DNA of 9,091 nt, taken from NCBI GenBank assembly GCA_030145015.1, contig JAQYWI010000208.1, positions 1 to 9,091 on the forward strand. Reading direction: 5' to 3'. The number at the start of each line of letters is the position of its first letter. Positions within the stretch are counted from its first letter, which is position 1. The DNA comes from Desulfobacterales bacterium (lineage in GTDB: Bacteria; Desulfobacterota; Desulfobacteria; Desulfobacterales; JAHEIW01). Of this stretch, positions 6,319-9,091 are shown piece after piece. Position numbers and translations under genes: made by a program. The notes beneath the pieces were generated by a model. It had not been told where the DNA came from. It did no database searches and saw nothing but the letters and a program-made list of their open reading frames with translations.

Positions 6319-6726
6319 ATGAAAAGCAACTTAATCACGCGGCTGAAAAGTTACTATAAGAAAAAACCTGAAATAATCGCTGTTTACCTGTTTGGCTCTC
6401 AAGCAACGGACAAAACAGGTCGCTCAAGTGATGTAGACATCGGAATTCTTCTTGATACAATTAATCGAGCCACTCAAATAGAGAAAAGAAACCAATATAT
6501 GGTGGACCTTGCATATATTTTGAGAAAAGAAATCCATCCGGTAATTTTAAATTCTGCCAGTGAAGAACTGATGCGCCAGATCTTTACAAAAGGGAAGTGT
6601 ATCCTTGTGAAAAATCAAAAAAAACTGTCTTTGTTTAAAATGACAATGTTTGCGAGGATTGCCGATTTCGGTTACTATCGGCACCAGATGCAATCAGGTC
6701 TCACTCGAAATATTATGGAGAGTTGA
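6319..6726 (+). CDS. mntA: MntA-type nucleotidyltransferase antitoxin
   Basis: The 135-residue product is a minimal nucleotidyltransferase. It has the family's GSX10DXD motif: GS at 26-27, then ten residues, then Asp38-Val-Asp40 in SSDVDIGILLD. In the characterised MntA-HepT systems this protein transfers AMP from ATP to a tyrosine of the HepT toxin and so neutralises it. The usual third carboxylate (in a VDLVxLN-like strand) appears to be replaced: the aligned segment reads EIHPVILN, with His73 where Asp is expected. The C-terminus (about 105-135) contains a helical, aromatic extension. The gene ends three bases before the toxin gene, the usual tight pairing. No strong ribosome-binding site precedes the ATG; an overlapping five-codon frame at 6308 is not considered a gene. 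Confidence 0.85.
   Translation: MKSNLITRLKSYYKKKPEIIAVYLFGSQATDKTGRSSDVDIGILLDTINRATQIEKRNQYMVDLAYILRKEIHPVILNSASEELMRQIFTKGKCILVKNQKKLSLFKMTMFARIADFGYYRHQMQSGLTRNIMES
6717..6720 (+). promoter_or_regulatory. ribosome-binding site for the HepT toxin
   Basis: GGAG lies within the last codons of the antitoxin gene, nine bases before the toxin ATG at 6730. This supports that start and coupled expression of the pair. Confidence 0.6.
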
Positions 6727-6729
6727 AAC

Positions 6730-7155
6730 ATGGTGGATTCTGACCTCATTATAGCCAAAGCCGGCTCTGTGAGAAGCCATCTAAACCGGGTTTTCGAAAA
6801 ACGTAATGTTGATCTGGATGGTTTTTTAAAGGATATCGACACGCAGGAGAGCATATTATTTAATATTCAAATGGCCGTTCAAATCTGTATTGACATCGCA
6901 GCTCATATTATTAGCGAAAAAGGGTTAGGAGTCCCCGGCAGTACGACTGAGATGTTTTACGTCCTGGAAAAAAACGGTTATCTGGATAGTGACTTAACCC
7001 AAAAAATGGTAAAAGCCGTTGGATTTAGGAATCTGACTGTACATGAATATGGAAAAATAGAATTAGAACAAGTATACGAAATCGCTCAAGGCGATATCAA
7101 CGACCTAAATGAATATTTGAAGGCCATAATCAAAAAACTTGGCCTGACAGATTGA
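6730..7155 (+). CDS. hepT: HepT-like HEPN-domain ribonuclease toxin
   Basis: The 141-residue, all-helical protein carries the HEPN RNase signature RX4HXY at Arg100, His105 and Tyr107 (GFRNLTVHEY). The preceding segments, FNIQMAVQICIDIAAHII (about 44-61) and STTEMFYVLEKNGYL (71-85), match the HepT/DUF86 layout. In characterised systems the toxin is a metal-independent RNase acting on RNA such as tRNA, and the Tyr of the motif is the residue AMPylated by MntA. All catalytic residues are present, so the toxin is probably active. The start has a GGAG ribosome-binding site. The gene follows its antitoxin directly and is closed by a terminator about 27 bases downstream. Confidence 0.9.
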   Translation: MVDSDLIIAKAGSVRSHLNRVFEKRNVDLDGFLKDIDTQESILFNIQMAVQICIDIAAHIISEKGLGVPGSTTEMFYVLEKNGYLDSDLTQKMVKAVGFRNLTVHEYGKIELEQVYEIAQGDINDLNEYLKAIIKKLGLTD

Positions 7156-7172
7156 GTTTTTTCAAGGAAAGT

Positions 7173-7219
7173 AAAAAAACGCCGGAAATCTCTTTGCTCG
7201 AGAAATCCGGTTTTTTTTT
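7173..7219. terminator. bidirectional intrinsic terminator
   Basis: An 11-bp imperfect stem (CCGGAAATCTC at 7182-7192 with GAGAAATCCGG at 7200-7210, two internal A-A mismatches) is followed by nine T and preceded by seven A (7173-7179). It ends the toxin-antitoxin transcript and can also work on the opposite strand. Confidence 0.85.
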
Positions 7220-7255
7220 GATCTTGCTAGGTTTTTTTAACTTGTCGTTTTCCAG

Positions 7256-7333
7256 CCTGAATCGCTTGTCGCGCCGAAGCTTCAGCGAAGGGGTATCCTT
7301 CAGAAGCCCTGAATCGTCCCCTTCGGCTTAAGC
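7256..7333. repeat. imperfect palindrome flanked by direct repeats
   Basis: GCTTCAGCGAAGGGG (7279-7293) pairs with CCCCTTCGGCTTAAGC (7318-7333), with one bulge and one mismatch, leaving a 24-nt centre that itself contains CTTCAGAAG. CCTGAATCG occurs twice (7256-7264 and 7308-7316), 52 bases apart. The GC content is well above that of the surroundings. It may be a dispersed repeat or a structured remnant. Confidence 0.55.
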
Positions 7334-7476
7334 TGGTATACTAATTAACCGGACACTACTGAATTTTTGGCAAAAATCACTGCTTTTGAAGTGCGTCAAA
7401 TGTATAAATGTTGGAAAATAATAATCCGAGGTTGACTGAAAAATAATCTAATCGCCTTTTTTACCTCTGCAACTAT

Positions 7477-7505
7477 TTGCAATTTATTTTAAAATGTAAG
7501 ATACT
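7477..7505 (+). promoter_or_regulatory. candidate promoter of the ATPase gene
   Basis: TTGCAA (7477-7482) and GATACT (7500-7505) are 17 bases apart, each with four of six consensus matches. A start near 7512 would leave a leader of about 40 nt. The ribosome-binding site (AGAGA, 7541-7545) is weak but correctly spaced from the ATG at 7551. Confidence 0.35.
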
Positions 7506-7550
7506 TCCTCATAAGCTAAAATTGGATTAATATTTCATTTAGAGATAAAA

Positions 7551-9005
7551 ATGTATAACAACTTTTTCGGATTCAGCGTCAAACCTTTCGAACTGACACC
7601 AGATTCCAATTTTCTTTATTTTTCCCACGAACTAAGAGAGGTTTTTGCCACCCTTAAATACGGAATTATTCAAAGGCGTGGATTTATACTTTTGGTAGGC
7701 GAGCCCGGAACTGGAAAAACAACTTTGATCAACTCTCTAATTGATATATCGGGCATTGATGCGAATTTTTCCTACATCTTTAATCCAGATCTGAACTTTA
7801 ATGAGCTGCTGCACACAATACTGATAGAGTTTGATATAGCTTCTGTTGATGAAGATCTAACAAAAACTAAATCTATGCATAGATTAAAAACATTTGTAGG
7901 TGAGCAATTTGAAGAAGACGGAAATGCTGTGATTATTGTGGATGAAGCTCAATGTCTTGATATAAAAACGCTGGAAAAGTTGAGACTGCTATCCAATTTG
8001 GAAACGCGTAACCATAAATTGATACAAATCATTCTCTCCGGACAACCCGAACTTGAAAATACACTTAGCCACAAAAGCCTTACCCAGCTAACGCAACGAA
8101 TTGGCCTGAGATGTCGTACCAAACCCTTTAACGAAAAAGATACATACGAATATATAGACCATCGCTTAAAAGTGGCAGGTTACAACGATCCGCAGTTGTT
8201 TGCTAACAAAGCCAAACAAACCATATGGACATATTCGAAAGGAATACCCCGAATAATCAATATAATTTGTGACAATTCCTTACTGTCTGGATACGGTAGG
8301 GATCAAAAGCGGATTGATTCTTCTATTGTTGAAGAAGTAATTGATGATCTTAATAAAGTGCCTCTAGATAGCTTTGATTATCACCAAAGCGAATCAGAAG
8401 ACACGATCAACGAGGTCTCTCAAACGCCATTATATAAATCAGATGAAATTCGTGAAGTGTCGCCAGAATTGTCAGAAAAAAAGAATGGAGATAGTTCTGA
8501 TATAATCGCTAAGCTTAGAAAGAAATTATCTCGCAATCAGGAATCAGGGCCTGTCGAAAAAAAAGAACGACGATTCAGCGCTACTTCGATCGCCGTAATT
8601 GCTGGGGTCGTTATAATAATAAATATTTTTATTTTATTCCTATTTATTGGAAGTATTAAAGAATTTAAAAATGAATTTTCGTCGAAATTGGAAGCTATAA
8701 AAAATAATTTCCAACCTCAATTGGGCGGTATCGAAAACAATATAAATAAAGCACCATCTGATAATAAACTTACTATTCGTAAAAGCCTGCCTGTAAGTAG
8801 TCCCGATGTTGAAGATGATAGAGAGAAAAATACGGTTGTTGTTAAGAAGGGAGAAACTCTTTATAGTATAATATTAAGAGTTTATGGAAAAGCTAACCCT
8901 AAGATTTTAGATGCTATTCTAAAAATTAATCCTGAAATCAAGAATCCTAATTTTATTTTTGAAAACCAAGTAATCAAACTTCCTGATAAGGTCGATTTGG
9001 ATTAG
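7551..9005 (+). CDS. ExeA/GspA-type AAA+ ATPase with transmembrane segment and periplasmic LysM domain
   Basis: The 484-residue protein opens with MYNNFFGFSVKPFELTPDS, the typical start of ExeA/GspA-family ATPases. It has Walker A GEPGTGKTT (50-58), Walker B AVIIVDEAQ (126-134), sensor-1-like ILSGQPEL (161-168), a QRIGLR arginine-finger region (182-187) and a sensor-2-like GIPRIIN (231-237). A charged linker (about 270-340) leads to one transmembrane helix (about 346-367), then an extracytoplasmic spacer and a LysM domain (about 428-478, VVVKKGETLYSI to NQVIKLP). The cytoplasmic ATPase is thus linked through the membrane to a peptidoglycan-binding module. GspA carries a different wall-binding domain and, with GspB, helps place the type II secretin; related ATPases occur in exopolysaccharide/exosortase loci. 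No secretion genes are visible nearby, so the partner is unknown. Codon use is more AT-rich than in the protease operon. Confidence 0.88.
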   Translation: MYNNFFGFSVKPFELTPDSNFLYFSHELREVFATLKYGIIQRRGFILLVGEPGTGKTTLINSLIDISGIDANFSYIFNPDLNFNELLHTILIEFDIASVDEDLTKTKSMHRLKTFVGEQFEEDGNAVIIVDEAQCLDIKTLEKLRLLSNLETRNHKLIQIILSGQPELENTLSHKSLTQLTQRIGLRCRTKPFNEKDTYEYIDHRLKVAGYNDPQLFANKAKQTIWTYSKGIPRIINIICDNSLLSGYGRDQKRIDSSIVEEVIDDLNKVPLDSFDYHQSESEDTINEVSQTPLYKSDEIREVSPELSEKKNGDSSDIIAKLRKKLSRNQESGPVEKKERRFSATSIAVIAGVVIIINIFILFLFIGSIKEFKNEFSSKLEAIKNNFQPQLGGIENNINKAPSDNKLTIRKSLPVSSPDVEDDREKNTVVVKKGETLYSIILRVYGKANPKILDAILKINPEIKNPNFIFENQVIKLPDKVDLD

Positions 9006-9030
9006 GCTGTTTTTCCTTGCCCAGGATTTT

Positions 9031-9091
9031 GAGCATAATGAGGGACGTCTATGATTTTATGCGAATCGTTACCCAGAGCATAATGAGGGAC
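9031..9091 (+). repeat. two exact 16-bp direct repeats at the right edge
   Basis: GAGCATAATGAGGGAC occurs at 9031-9046 and 9076-9091, a 45-bp period, and both copies have CCCAG a few bases upstream. The second copy ends at the last base of the window, so the array may continue. The period is too short for a typical CRISPR. Multiple short repeats at the end of a transposable element or iteron-like binding sites are both possible. Confidence 0.6.

Larger units (their letters stand above)
7220..7550. other. intergenic region with palindromic element and possible IS scar
   Basis: No intact gene is visible in about 330 bases. From left to right it holds a GC-rich palindromic element (7256-7333), a stretch starting AATTAACCGGACACTAC (about 7343-7359) that resembles an insertion-sequence end, and AT-rich DNA with a plausible promoter for the ATPase gene. 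On the minus strand a 37-codon frame without a start (stop at 7227-7229, peptide including EGYPFAEASARQAIQAGKR) overlaps the palindrome and may be a gene remnant. Confidence 0.5.

Noticed and set aside
6308..6322. Five-codon leader peptide (ATG at 6308) overlapping the mntA start
   Set aside because: It ends at a TGA overlapping the mntA ATG, but it is very short and has no ribosome-binding site, so chance is the simplest explanation.
9031..9091. CRISPR array
   Set aside because: The repeat is only 16 bp with a 45-bp period and two copies are seen, and the CCCAG flank shifts position; no cas genes are visible.

Overview
The window looks like chromosomal DNA from a Gram-negative bacterium of the Desulfobacterota (Desulfobacterales-like) type. 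This is an inference. It rests on the polyglycine-CFIATA C-terminal anchor on a large secreted protease, the style of the ExeA/LysM ATPase and the MntA/HepT pair, and the resemblance of the left-hand minus-strand gene to N-termini of cyclic-nucleotide-binding proteins from that group. No rRNA, tRNA, CRISPR array or complete mobile element is visible.

Left edge (1-451): a short minus-strand gene that looks truncated or frameshifted, with a further open frame running off the edge. Centre-left (499-6109): a good sigma70-like promoter and a roughly 170-nt leader precede three co-directional, tightly packed genes. The first is an exported protein whose C-terminus is a stand-alone subtilase-type propeptide. 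The second is a 1223-residue multidomain S8 (subtilisin-like) protease that has its own propeptide and a C-terminal CFI-box anchor. The third is a 388-residue VanZ-family membrane protein. The natural reading is a secreted, cell-surface protease with an extra propeptide (a chaperone or inhibitor in trans, or a duplication relic) and a membrane protein made alongside it. The most striking DNA structure is inside the first gene: five consecutive perfect or near-perfect hairpins, four with 3-nt loops, packed into 116 bases.

Centre-right (6110-7219): an AT-richer region holding an MntA-HepT toxin-antitoxin pair (antitoxin nucleotidyltransferase, then HEPN RNase toxin), closed by a strong terminator. 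The MntA carries the GSX10DXD motif but seems to lack the third carboxylate.

Right (7220-9091): an intergenic stretch of about 330 nt with an imperfect palindromic element and a possible insertion-sequence scar. It is followed by an AT-rich gene for an ExeA/GspA-type AAA+ ATPase with one transmembrane segment and a periplasmic LysM domain. The window ends in two exact 16-bp direct repeats with a 45-bp period, possibly the start of a mobile-element end or a longer repeat array. The right third (TA pair, scars, ATPase, edge repeats) reads as accessory DNA next to the more GC-rich protease operon.
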